This document shows, piece after piece, positions 32,596 through 42,800 of a stretch of DNA of 57,610 bases. The stretch is from positions 1-57,610 of the forward strand of contig JAUCBJ010004502.1 of the NCBI GenBank assembly GCA_032718475.1, given 5' to 3'. Both the position numbers and the translations under genes were made by a program. Each line of letters starts with the position of its first letter. Positions within the stretch are counted from its first letter, which is position 1. Origin of the DNA: Nemertoderma westbladi (lineage: Eukaryota; Xenacoelomorpha; Nemertodermatida; Nemertodermatidae). Under the pieces are notes generated by a model, which saw nothing but the letters and a program-made list of their open reading frames with translations, did no database searches and was not told the DNA's origin.

Positions 32596-34287
32596 GAGGA
32601 AGTTCAAACTGATAGTTCGAGGAACACCGAGTTCGAACACAATAGACACTCGAAGGATCCGCAAAGACCAATACCTTCGAGAAACACCTCGTATCAGAGA
32701 AAAGCGCCAAGAAGGGAGAACATCAACCAGCTTACCAACCAAGGACGTGAAACTCTGAACGTTGCCGAGGAAATAGCGAAATTCGCAGCTAGACAAGGAC
32801 TACCGGTGCAACAACCACCTAAGTTTTCCGGTAACTCCAAACACTGGCATACTTTCGTAGACTATATTGAATCTCAGATCACTGTGTGCGCCTTTACATC
32901 AAGGGAGAAGTTCAACTACCTGCTTCAAACGTTGTCGGGAGAACCCAAACGTTTGGCAGAGACCTTTGTTGGTGTACCAGACGCCTTCGAACTAGCGTAT
33001 GATCGCTTAACTTCGATCTACGGAGGTACAGTCAGTATGGCCAAGTCAGTGATAGAGGAACTCTGTAAGGGAGGGGCTATTACCAAACCCGTCGACTTAC
33101 TGAAACTGGCTGACGAAATTAAGAACGCTATCACTACGTTAAGATCTATTGGACAACTTGACTACGGGAATACCCCTACAGTCCTATTAAAGATCATAGG
33201 GAGACTCCACCATCGACTTCGTCGGGAGTGGAGGAAGATCGAATTCCAGCACGAAGAAAGGGGTGGATTCTTAAAACTGGAAGATGTATGCCTTTTAATA
33301 TCCAAGGAAGCGGTGGTAGAGATGTGATCCAACTACACTGACCAACACATCGTAGCGGAGGGAATAACCTTACCATCCTCCTACCAACAAAAACAGCCGA
33401 CGACATCCACCAAGATGGCCACTTACGCCACACCGACGGAAAGCCGACAATTTTCGGACGGTATCAGGGTGTCTGCGCCCATTGGAACAAAACAAACCAG
33501 ACAACAACTGAATGCAGACTTCAGCGGTTGCCAATACTGCGAGCAGTTAGGCAAGCGGCATACCGGTCACAAGTTAAGAGGTTGTCGGTTATTTCGTGAG
33601 TTAAACTCGGTAGAACGACGGCTGCAAATACGGCCATTAGATTCTTGTTGGCAGTGTACGCAACATGGACACGTCCGTAAGGACTGCCCAAATACCGACA
33701 CATGTCCTTCCTGTGGACGCAACCATGACGGTCTGCTCCACACAGACAGCCATACGCCGACAAAACGCTTCACCAGGGAACACCCGGAAGCTGCAGCAAA
33801 ATGCAATACTGCATACAGGAATCGAGAATCGAGAACGACGCTGACATTTGTGACGCACATTAGGGATTGCTTCTCAGAACAATCCGGATCGTCGGACGAA
33901 GAGTCGGAAGACGACGACGCTTATTTTGATACTGGGGACGAACAACCATCGATTGCGCTTCTGACGCCTGATCAGCTGAAGGGATTCAGCATAATTCCTG
34001 TCAAGATTACGGGCACCAAAGGGAGCAAAAGGATCTACGCTATCCTGGATTCAGCCTCATCTCATAGCTACGTGGACGAGAAGGTAGCTGATGTCGTGAC
34101 AGATCTACGACAAGGTAAGCACGTCAAATATACTGTAAGTAGTATGCATGGACAACGTGCAATACCAGTGACACGAGTTAAGTTAAACCTAGACACTCTT
34201 CTTCCGAAATCGCAACATAGCGAAAGAGAGAGGTCTTTGTTACCCTTTAAGGATCTAACCTTTGTGGCCACGAAGGACTTTAGTAAC
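32596..34287 (+). pseudogene. gag core, zinc knuckles and protease N-terminus, element A
   Basis: Residues around 32810-33240 form the DUF1759-like gag core (LPVQQPPKFSGNSKHW, LLQTLSGEPKRLAE, YGGTVSMAK). One TGA (33325) interrupts the frame, which goes on in the same phase. Then come BEL-type cysteine motifs: CQYCEQLGKRHTGH...C, CWQCTQHGHVRKDC (canonical CCHC, about 33640-33690) and CPSCGRNHDGLLH. An acidic stretch is followed by the protease: IIPVKITG and AILDSASSHSY, where D-S-A replaces D-S/T-G. It stops at 34287, where element B is inserted; the frame resumes in phase at 50219. Confidence 0.85.
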
Positions 34288-35817
34288 TGTTGCCGTTATC
34301 CCTACACCAGGGGGAAAAAACGCCGATGCTGGAGACGTGACTTAACAGACCACCGAGCCCCGGCCAGTCACCGGATATTGATTGTGGGGAGGGAATATTT
34401 TCTGAGATGCAAGTTTGCGGTTGATAAAAAGCTGCATTAGTTGGATATACTCTTTAATGTAACTTCCTATAGTTGAAACCCGTTCAACATCATTGAAACT
34501 TGATTAAGAATAATTTTGGGCTTCCCCAAATCAATATACACCAAATATTCACAATAATTATACGCGATAATATAAATCCCTACAGTATATTATTTAATTA
34601 CCCACTGTTCGCTCAGAATTTTAGCCTACCTAATGTTCCCCAGATTTTCCCTCGGTCCCAGTCTTAGTGCCGTAGTGTCGGTGTCGGTCGACCCTGTCGC
34701 GTGTCCGTTCCACCCCTCACGAACCCCGAAGGGAACGATCATCGAGAACCAGCCCGGCTTGGCTAAGGGTCGGTCCAGTCGGTAGACTCTGTCGCGTATC
34801 CGTACCACCCCTCTCGAACCCCGAAGGGTTCGGTCATCGAGAACCAGTACGGCTTGGCTAGGAGTCTGTCGTGTCGGTGGACCCATTCGCGTGTCCGTTC
34901 CACCCCTCACGAACCCCGAAGGGTTCGATCATCGAGAACCAGAACGGCTTGGCTAGGGGTCCGTCGGTTCATCACAGAAACCCAACCACCTAGGCTTTCC
35001 GAGTCCGTTTCAGGCTCGTAGTCGCTTCGGCAGCCGAGAAACTGCTCCGAACAGTCGAGAACCAGAATCATCGAGAACCAGTATGGCTTGGCTAAGGGGT
35101 CTGTCGTCGGTTCCCGTCGCAAATCCCAGTACAAGCAGTCAGCGTTCCGAGTTCTTTTCAGTCTCGTAGTAGCTGCCGTTGACCAGAGACCGCTAAGGGC
35201 AGTTCTCGTCAAACCCGTCCTGTGGCCAGCCCTTTCGCATGTCCGTCCCACCCCTCGCGAACCCCGAAGGGATCGGTCATCGAGAACCAGTACGGCTTAG
35301 GTCAGGGGGCAGTCGTTAGTTGGCCACCCGTTCGCGTGTCCGCTCCACCCCTCACGAACCCCGGGGTTCGATCATCGAGAACCAGAACGGCTTGGCTACT
35401 AAGGGGCCGTCGGTGCCCGTCGCAAATCCCTGACACAAGCAGTCAGCGGTCCGAGTTCTTTTCAGTCTCGTAGTGGCTGCTGTTGGCCAGGGACCGCTAA
35501 GGGCAGTCCTTGTCCTTTAGGCCTGGCGCATTACCAAATCCACCCCTACAGGCTGCAGGAAGTTGGCCAGGGCCTAATAGTACTCAGGCTAACCTGAATA
35601 CTGCTTGCATTTTCCATCCCCCCCTGGCCCTTATAACTATGAAATTATTCCCGTACCCTGTAAGTTGCCCCAAAGTTCGCCCATAAATCGCCCCCAGTTT
35701 ATTGAATGTGCCCAAAACCCCTGGTCCCGCACCCAGTAGTAATATCGGAATAATCAATTTTAAATAAAATACAAAAATATTCAACTCGCGTTATGGAAAG
35801 TTGAAATACCGCGAACA
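34288..35817 (-). repeat. 3' LTR of element B (1530 bp)
   Basis: Direct repeat of 48611-50213; by eye only about a dozen substitutions plus a ~90-bp segment missing here (right-copy 49380-49470) and a 9-bp difference near 35449. The missing segment is bounded by the repeated word ATCGAGAACCAG, so slippage or unequal exchange between internal units removed it. Contains the hairpin-unit array and three copies of the dispersed 24-nt motif. Confidence 0.95.
34690..35400 (-). repeat. hairpin-unit array in element B 3' LTR
   Basis: Units contain GTCCGT-CC-ACCCCTC-CGAACCCC..., ATCGAGAACCAG and CGGCTTGGCTA, starting near 34699, 34795, 34890, 35236 and 35333, plus a partial unit near 35070. In units 2 and 3 the core CGAACCCCGAAGGGTTCG (34815-34832, 34910-34927) folds as a 7-bp stem; on the sense (minus) strand the loop is UUCG closed by C-G. 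In the last unit the core is the palindrome CGAACCCCGGGGTTCG (35355-35370). Confidence 0.8.
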
Positions 35818-35832
35818 GTCCCCCCCAATGAC
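35818..35832 (-). promoter_or_regulatory. polypurine tract of element B
   Basis: The minus strand reads ATTGGGGGGGAC directly before the 3' LTR start (TGTTCGCGG). A purine run next to the 3' LTR is the plus-strand DNA primer in LTR elements, and it confirms the element's orientation. Confidence 0.75.
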
Positions 35833-35982
35833 CTTCGTGAAGTCTGTCGGTCGATTGAGTTTGCGTAGGTCATTCCCAATATAAAAAACCCAAATTTAAT
35901 ATTGCATAGTTTTTAATTAATTTGGCCTAGAGTTTGTATAAAAATAAATGTTCGATAAATGTTCCTGGAATATCCCGATCCA

Positions 35983-38583
35983 CTATTTCTTTCTCTGATA
36001 CGCCTTTCGTCTCTTCGCCCGTCGACTCTCATCGATCGCTATGGCTGGTAGAGGAGCATCAACATCCATCGTGAGTAACGCTTCGGCTTGTCTCCTGGCG
36101 GCTCTTCCTTTTGAAGGCATTGGGATCATGTCGATTCGTCTCTCCAACTCAGATTTGCGAGCCTCTAGGAACCATTCTCCGTCACCGAACTCCTCTTTAT
36201 ACGAGTATAATCGTCTAATGACTTCAAATGGACCGAATAATCCGGCGCTCAGTAGCAGATCCACGTAATGGAAAGGTAGCGTGGCCGACGTGTGGAGGCG
36301 TTCCGGGAAGGAGAAATATCCGCACGCCATCTCCTGCGCGATATTCCGAGCGTTTCTCCGAACCTTGGTCTTTAAGTGGCTGTTTGCGTATGTCTCAAAC
36401 ATGACCATATTGCCCATAGCGGTAACGTCTTTGGTTGGACATTTGATATAGCAGCGGGGGCTAGCGGAATGTCCACGGAAACCGCACGTGGTGCAGAGGT
36501 TATAAAGGATCGGACAGACGGAAACGTCGTGGCCCGATGTCGCGCAGTATGGGCAATAGAGTATCCCGAGGAGCTGGAGGCAAGAATCGGTAACCCGATT
36601 CCTTCTGCCGCGTGGGCACTGCTCCGAGCCGCAGTCGCCGCATACCTCCAACTGCGTCTCTCGACCGGGGAATATCGGAATCGGGACGCCGACGTAGTAT
36701 TCGAGTCGTCGGTCGCTCTTCGGAATATTCTCGGTGGTCGGTAGCCCGCGGAATGCTAGGCTTTTGCGTAATAGGTTCTCGCTCCGATAACCTTCTTTGT
36801 GTCCCGCTGGTCTCAACTCGGATGACCGTTTCTGGCGGTGGATCCATTCAGTTTGCTCGGCGTACCAATGGGTTAGTCGCATAGGGTCCTGAGGAACGGC
36901 GGGTGTAGTAGCCACCGCTGGTCGGTGAAGAGGTGCCGGGGTTTTCGACGGAGGGATACTGAGGAGATCGTCGGGGGTCGGCGCGTCGCTGGGGCCCTCC
37001 TCGATCAGTATCGCTGCGCGGGTCCGTTGGTGGCTGGTACTCGGAATCTCCGATGACCAATCTTCGCCACCCGGGAAAGGATACGGGGATAACCGTTGGC
37101 ATATGTCGCCGAAGTCGCTCAATGCAGCTGTAGTGGCTACCTCTCTCGCGGGGCTACCGGAGCCGCGTGGGGTGTAGACGCCTGCTTTCTTCATCGGTTC
37201 GGCCGAGGCAACCCGTTTGGCGGCCGGTCCATACGCGGCCTCCGGCTCGAGTTGTCGCTTCGGGGTGGAGAGTAGAACACCCTCGTTTAGCCATATCTCT
37301 TCCCCTTCCGAGGAGATCAGAGGCTCCTCCGCACCGAGAAGTTCGGTAATCGTAGGGATGTCGTAAGGTCCGCTCTCGTCCCAGGAATCGATAACGGCGG
37401 GTGTTTTCGATTCTCCCGGTGTAATGTTATCGACCGCTTTAAACGCGTTGTTTATAACCTCGTTCCAGTCGTAGTCGACGAAGGAAAGGGGGACCGCCGT
37501 AATAAGGTTATCGAGAGTTTTACAGATAAACTTAGCGACGGTGTAGCATTCCATAACGACGTAAACGTAGTTCCGTCGATCGGGATTCTCCCATCTTTGG
37601 TGTATCGTCCACTTCCGATCAACGTCCTTCCTTTGACCCTCTCGCTCGCTCTTTATTTCCAATCCCGGGTATCCACCGTATATTTTATTATAGTCCCGGA
37701 ATTTCTGGGGTTTGAAGTCGATACCGCCGTTGAGCACAGCGAGGTAGCCGATCCCTGATTTCGTCGGTCTCACCTCTTGGAATCCTCGCATGAACTCGGC
37801 GAATCGTAACCAGGCTAGCAGCGTTTGAGTGTCGATGCAATGGCTAAGGGCGTTGAGGTCGTCTCGTCGGTTTCTTCCTGTAGGAGCGTTCGCGTAGTCG
37901 TTCCGGACGTCTGCCTTGATATCCGACCCGATTTTAATGACGTCGAAGTCGAAGAGGATCTTTTGGATTTCCGGAGGCAGCAACCAGATCGCTCCGGCTA
38001 CCTGCACTTCCTGTCTGGGTGTCGGGAATATTCGGCACACCAGTACCAAACCGTCCAGGGTTCCGAGGACGACGACTAAGGATCGACCGTATTCTTTCGC
38101 CCCGTACTTTTCCTGGTAGTCGTCTCGGTTCTGGATAATCGATACGCGTTCCTCTCGAAGCGTCGCCGTACACTCCGACAGGTTTCCCCAGTGGGCGAGG
38201 TACGTACTCTTGTCGTCGACGAAACTTTGACATCTCGCCAACGTAATCGCTTTCGAGGTGGGCGTCGCGTTTCCCTCGTTGTCGTAGATCAAACATCGGG
38301 ATCTGTAGACGCTCTGCCGGAATGTTTCCCAAAACGACGAATCGTCCCCTCTGGTTGCCTTTGCGTTCCGAGTTCTTTTCAGTCTCGTACTAGCATCGGC
38401 TAACCGGAGGGCTCGTAGATTCTTAGAATCCGGTCCCTCTCGCCCGGTGAATTTAATGACTCGCACGTTCTCATTTAGCAGGGTGCTCCAATTTGTATCA
38501 AAGTCAGGGGATCCAGGTTGCGAATATTCCAGTAGATCTATCGTGTTACGTAATTCACCGATAATTTGGCGATTTGGGTCCAT
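35983..38583 (-). CDS. 866-aa protein: exonuclease-like (DEDD superfamily) domain plus CCHC zinc knuckles
   Basis: Intact frame downstream of pol in element B. Residues 166-360 follow the RNase D/WRN/EXD exonuclease order: a strand pair at 168-186 (VVVLGTLDGLVLVCRIF), LPPEIQKIL (202-210), VIKIGSDIKADV (215-226; D225 fits the Exo II Asp), CIDTQTLLAWL (249-259), and W331..Y341-x3-E345 where Exo III has Y-x3-D. The Exo I D-x-E is not evident (about 148-156), so activity is uncertain. Residues 400-560 are Pro/Ser-rich. Zinc knuckles: C677-C680-H685-C690 (canonical) and C697-C700-H705-C711. The C-terminus is basic (RRAKRRK), a possible nuclear signal. A nucleic-acid-acting role is inferred. It occupies the env position but has no signal peptide or membrane segment. 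Confidence 0.8.
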   Translation of the reverse strand: MDPNRQIIGELRNTIDLLEYSQPGSPDFDTNWSTLLNENVRVIKFTGREGPDSKNLRALRLADASTRLKRTRNAKATRGDDSSFWETFRQSVYRSRCLIYDNEGNATPTSKAITLARCQSFVDDKSTYLAHWGNLSECTATLREERVSIIQNRDDYQEKYGAKEYGRSLVVVLGTLDGLVLVCRIFPTPRQEVQVAGAIWLLPPEIQKILFDFDVIKIGSDIKADVRNDYANAPTGRNRRDDLNALSHCIDTQTLLAWLRFAEFMRGFQEVRPTKSGIGYLAVLNGGIDFKPQKFRDYNKIYGGYPGLEIKSEREGQRKDVDRKWTIHQRWENPDRRNYVYVVMECYTVAKFICKTLDNLITAVPLSFVDYDWNEVINNAFKAVDNITPGESKTPAVIDSWDESGPYDIPTITELLGAEEPLISSEGEEIWLNEGVLLSTPKRQLEPEAAYGPAAKRVASAEPMKKAGVYTPRGSGSPAREVATTAALSDFGDICQRLSPYPFPGGEDWSSEIPSTSHQRTRAAILIEEGPSDAPTPDDLLSIPPSKTPAPLHRPAVATTPAVPQDPMRLTHWYAEQTEWIHRQKRSSELRPAGHKEGYRSENLLRKSLAFRGLPTTENIPKSDRRLEYYVGVPIPIFPGRETQLEVCGDCGSEQCPRGRRNRVTDSCLQLLGILYCPYCATSGHDVSVCPILYNLCTTCGFRGHSASPRCYIKCPTKDVTAMGNMVMFETYANSHLKTKVRRNARNIAQEMACGYFSFPERLHTSATLPFHYVDLLLSAGLFGPFEVIRRLYSYKEEFGDGEWFLEARKSELERRIDMIPMPSKGRAARRQAEALLTMDVDAPLPAIAIDESRRAKRRKAYQRKK
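38366..38389. repeat. dispersed 24-nt motif, copy inside the exonuclease-like gene
   Basis: TTCCGAGTTCTTTTCAG followed by TCTCGTA (plus strand). Near-identical copies lie in the LTRs at 34997, 35145, 35449, 49320 and 49549, partially at 49855, and in gag at 45293, always in the same orientation. Here the coding strand reads it as STRLKRTRN. Confidence 0.85.
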
Positions 38584-39136
38584 ATTTACGATTATATCCG
38601 TTACAAATTAGATCAGTTAATTATAAGTCCAGAAAGTCTGAAACTATAGCGATAGCAGAATAATTCAGTTTTTTATTTAATTCAGTTTATTAATAACATT
38701 GCTATATAGGCATCTATCATCTTATTGCTAATACATTCAGCATTTACAGTTACTATAGCTATACATTAATATCCAACCAGTTTTTTATGACTTTTTTGTC
38801 CTTTTCTTTTTTCTAATTCTTTTCTTTAGACCTTTTTATACCTTTTTTTTGTCTTTTTTCATTTCATTATTATTTCATCTCATTTCATTTATTTCCACAT
38901 ATTTCAACACATTTATTTCCACCATTTATTTCACATTTATTTATTTCCACATCATCATTGGGTTTATAGCCCCCCGGCTATCATCATTTGTTATAAGCGC
39001 AACACCAGGGTGCGCATCATTACATTTTCATCAGTATACGCGTCATCATTCAGGTTTATAGTAGAGTTGTCTGATCCTTTTCATCGTTTCCAACAATATT
39101 CAATCATTTTCTTTGGTTAATCTTTGTCGTGGAAGG
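38584..39136 (-). promoter_or_regulatory. leader of the exonuclease-like gene, possible internal promoter
   Basis: On the minus strand this A/G-rich stretch holds TATAAAAAGG (38831-38840) about 250 nt before the ATG at 38583, in a purine-rich tract (38790-38860). TATA plus distance would suit a separate transcript for the accessory gene. No start-site motif is proven, and splicing from the 5' leader is the alternative. No coding frame. Confidence 0.4.
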
Positions 39137-39560
39137 GGTGTTACGCGGCAATCTTGGATCTACAGCTGGACTCTTTACACCGCCTACGCCCCAAACTGCG
39201 CACGTAACGGACAATTACGACGCTGGGAGTGAAGTCACGTGGATGCACCAGGGACCCACCAGAATAACACTCCCAACAACATAAAGCTCAGTCGACGAAG
39301 TCATGTGGGATGGGGTTACGCAACATTCTGGGATCTACAGCTGGACTCGTTACACCGCCTACGCCCCAAAATCCATGCAACGGTCCCACCAGAATAACGC
39401 GACTGAGAAACATAAAACCCTCTATCGTCGAAGTCACGTGGATGCACCATGGACCCACCAGAATAACGGGATAGAGGGGGTGTTGCGCGGCAATCCAGGA
39501 TCTACAGCTGGACTCATTACACCGCCTACGCCCCGAACTGCGCACGCAACGGACAACATA
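39137..39560. repeat. tandem repeat, three units of ~172 bp, between pol and the exonuclease-like gene
   Basis: Each unit has GGATCTACAGCTGGACTC (about 39156, 39330, 39499), ACACCGCCTACGCCCC and, in the first two, GAAGTCACGTGGATGCACCA and GACCCACCAGAATAAC. The third unit is partial. Equivalent in place to the array at 6811-7205 of element E. Confidence 0.85.
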
Positions 39561-39830
39561 ACATACTGCAATGAATACAATGAATTCCACTTCAAATCTT
39601 TTCCATTTCCAATAATCCAATATCGTTGGTCCCAATGACCAAAATCAGGGTAAACAATACATAAACGACCCTGTTTCAGTCGAAACATCTGCAGGGTGAT
39701 GCTCGACTCCACATAACACACGAGGAAACACAAATACCATTGCGTGGTTACAGTTGGTTTAAGGGGGGTCCATAATTCGTTGTCGATAAATCACAGTTTA
39801 AAAAGAGTTTGTCAACATTATGAGAAGGGT

Positions 39831-42800
39831 TTAAACGCATTTGTAATTGTCACCAATGTCTGCAGCAGGATCCGTAGTAGGGAACTTATCACCTCTTGTA
39901 GAATCACCACTGTCATTGCCTTCAAGGAGGCACAGCTTCTGGATGGGGCGTTGGTAGTGGCCCGATTTCGTTCGTATCGTCACAGTCCTCGCAAGTCCGT
40001 CTTTGCTTGGGTGTATGGTCACGACCCGCGCCACAGGCCAGTGAACGCGGTCTTTGAGATCTTCTTTAACTAGTACCATGTCGCCAACTGCGACGTTCCG
40101 GTAGGTGTTGTTCCATTTCCTCCTGGTCCGGAGGGTTATGAGGTACTCCTGGGCCCAAATTCTCCACCAATGCGCTGCCAACACTTGGGCCTTTTTCCAG
40201 TTTGTATGTTTCGCGATCTCGTTGGGATCCGGGAACATGGTTTCCGGGAGGAGGTGGGTTTTGGGTCTCCCCAGTAAGTGGTTAGGAGTGAGGGGTTCCA
40301 GGTCTGTGGGGTCGTTGCGGATAGGAACAATGGGTCGGTTGTTCAGGGTAGCCGTGATCTCGCAGAATGTTGTGCGGAGGGTGTCATGGGTTACCCGGGT
40401 ATCGCCTAGAGCGATGCGCATGGATCGTTTCACTAGGTCGATCAGTTTCTCCCATACCCCGCTCGTATGGGGTGCTAAGGGGGTCTGGAAGTGCCACTGT
40501 ATCTGGTGTTCCTTCCAGACTTGGGATGCAGTGTTATCGGTAAACCATCCCTCGATCGCCTCTCTAAGTTCTCTTTCTCCTCCCACAAAGTTTGTACCAT
40601 TATCGGAATACATGTGGCGGCATGTCCCGTTGTTCGCCACGAACCGACGCAGAGCGTTGATGAATGCGTGTTGTGTCAGATTTACCACGATATCTAGGTA
40701 AATTGCCCTAGACCTTAGGCAGGTGAAGATGGCTCCCCAGCATTTGATGTTGGATCGTCGTTCAATAACCGTGAACGGTCCGAAACAGTCCACTCCGGTG
40801 ACGTAGAATGGTGGGGAATCCGCTTGTAGACGGGTGGCTGGTAAGTTGGCCATCTTTTGGGTGATTGGTGGCGCTAGGTAACGTCTGCAGGTGAAGCAAC
40901 GTTTCAACACTTTCCGGATCAGTGGCTGGATGTGGGTGATCCAATATCTTTGTCTTATATTAGCTATAATCCAATTCTGTCCTGCGTGGTGGTTGTCCTC
41001 GTGACATTGTAGAATTAATAGCTTAGCTAGTGTCGACGTTCTGGGCAGAAGCGCCGGGTATTTAACCTCATATTCGACCGGGGCGTTTGCCATCCGGGTA
41101 TTCAGTCGGATCAGTCCGTCCTCTCCCATCATTGGTCTCAGTTGGTAGACTGGGCTGTCCGGTTTCAACGTTTTGCCCGCACTAAGTTGTTCCCATTCAT
41201 CGGGGAAACTTTCTTTCTGGACATATCTAACAATACACTTCTCCGCAATAATGAGTTCTTGTATATTCCGTTGAACTATCGGTTTGTTGTTTTTCCACCG
41301 TAGGAAGTTGCGAAGGGTTATAACGTGATAGACGAGCCGTCTCATGGATGAAGTTCGCTCGATCAACTGATGTAAAGACGCCGCTAGTTGGGTGATCGTC
41401 GCGACGTTATAGTGCCTGCCCGAGTCCTTTGCAGGCTCAGTCAGACAACTATAAATTTCCACCGCGTTGCTTCGATGGACTTTACGGATCTCTTTATCGT
41501 CCTCGTAGTATTTTCCGCTATCGAGCTCGGGGTCGAATCGGGTACTCCATGTTAATTGTGGTTGCTGTAGGAATTCCGGGCCTGTAAGCCAGAGTTTACT
41601 TTTACCGAGTTGTTTTGGGGTGGCGCCTCGGCTTGATAAGTCCACTGGGTTTTCCTTCCCGTTCACGTGATGCCACTGTTCTCGGCCAGTACACTGTTTA
41701 ATCTCCATGGCTCGGTTTGCAACAAACGTGGTGTGACGCCGTGATGGAGAGTGGAGATAATAGAGAACTATACTCGAATCTACCCAGAAGTGTTGAGATT
41801 CTATGGGGATCCGTAGATTCCGCATGACCATGCGATTCTGTCTTACTGCCCAAACTGCAGCTTGTAGCTCGAGTCTCGGAATCGTTGCTACGAATTCCCC
41901 GGATACTGTCTTTGCTTTGGAGAATAAGAAGCTTGTATCGCCGTTTCCATCGTTACTTAGTCTCCGTAAGAAGGTGACTACGCCGATTCCGGTATTCGAA
42001 GCATCCGAAAAGGTGTGGAGCTGGAAGATATCGGTGGGCAATTTATCGAGGAAGAACGGTCTAGGTATCCGCATAAGATGTAGGTGTTCGAGCTGCTCCG
42101 TCCATTTTCTCCATTTGACGCTGAGGTATGGGGGGAGCTCTTCGTCCCATCCCAGTCCTTCTATCCACATTTCCTTAATCAGGTTCATTCCGGCCAAGGT
42201 TACTGGAGATATGAAATTTAGTGGGTCGAAGATGGCGCTTTTTATCGACAAACATCCCCTTTTTGTCATAGGCTTGGGCAGGGGTTTATATTTGAAGATG
42301 AATTCGTCTGATTCTATGTCCCATTCAATCCCAAGTACACGATGTTCCACATCCTCTGAATACATTTTGTTATTTTCCAGCCGGATGTCCTCCGGAAACT
42401 TTTCCATAAGTGTTTTGTCGTGGGATCTGAACTTCACGAGCGGAAACCCTCCTTTCTTTAGACATTCTACCATTCCCATTGCTAGCTGATATGCCTCATC
42501 CACATTGTCCGCGCCGGCGCATCCGTCGTCTACGTAGAAGCATCGTTGAATGGTTTCTATGACGGTTGGAGGGAACTCGTTTTTGCACATAGTTGCCGTC
42601 CTCTTTAGCATGTCGCTGCATGCTACCGGCGAGTCCTTAGCGCCGAAGATCCTGACGACCATACGCATTACGTCTACGTCCTTTATCGTGAATTGGCTAA
42701 TCTCCTGTTGAGTAAGCGTTTTATCCGTCCATAGGATACGTAGACAGTCCGAGTCTCTTGGTAACGTACGAACTTGATGAAACATGGCCTTGATGTCACA

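Noticed and set aside
34626-35473. Protein-coding frames in the LTRs (94-141 codons with repeated PSQAVLVLDDRTLRGS-like words)
   Set aside because: They are translations of the hairpin-unit tandem array, present in several frames on both strands, with no start context or domain.
35983-38583. Envelope glycoprotein for the 866-aa gene
   Set aside because: No signal peptide, membrane segment, furin site or paired-cysteine ectodomain; zinc knuckles and exonuclease-like motifs instead.
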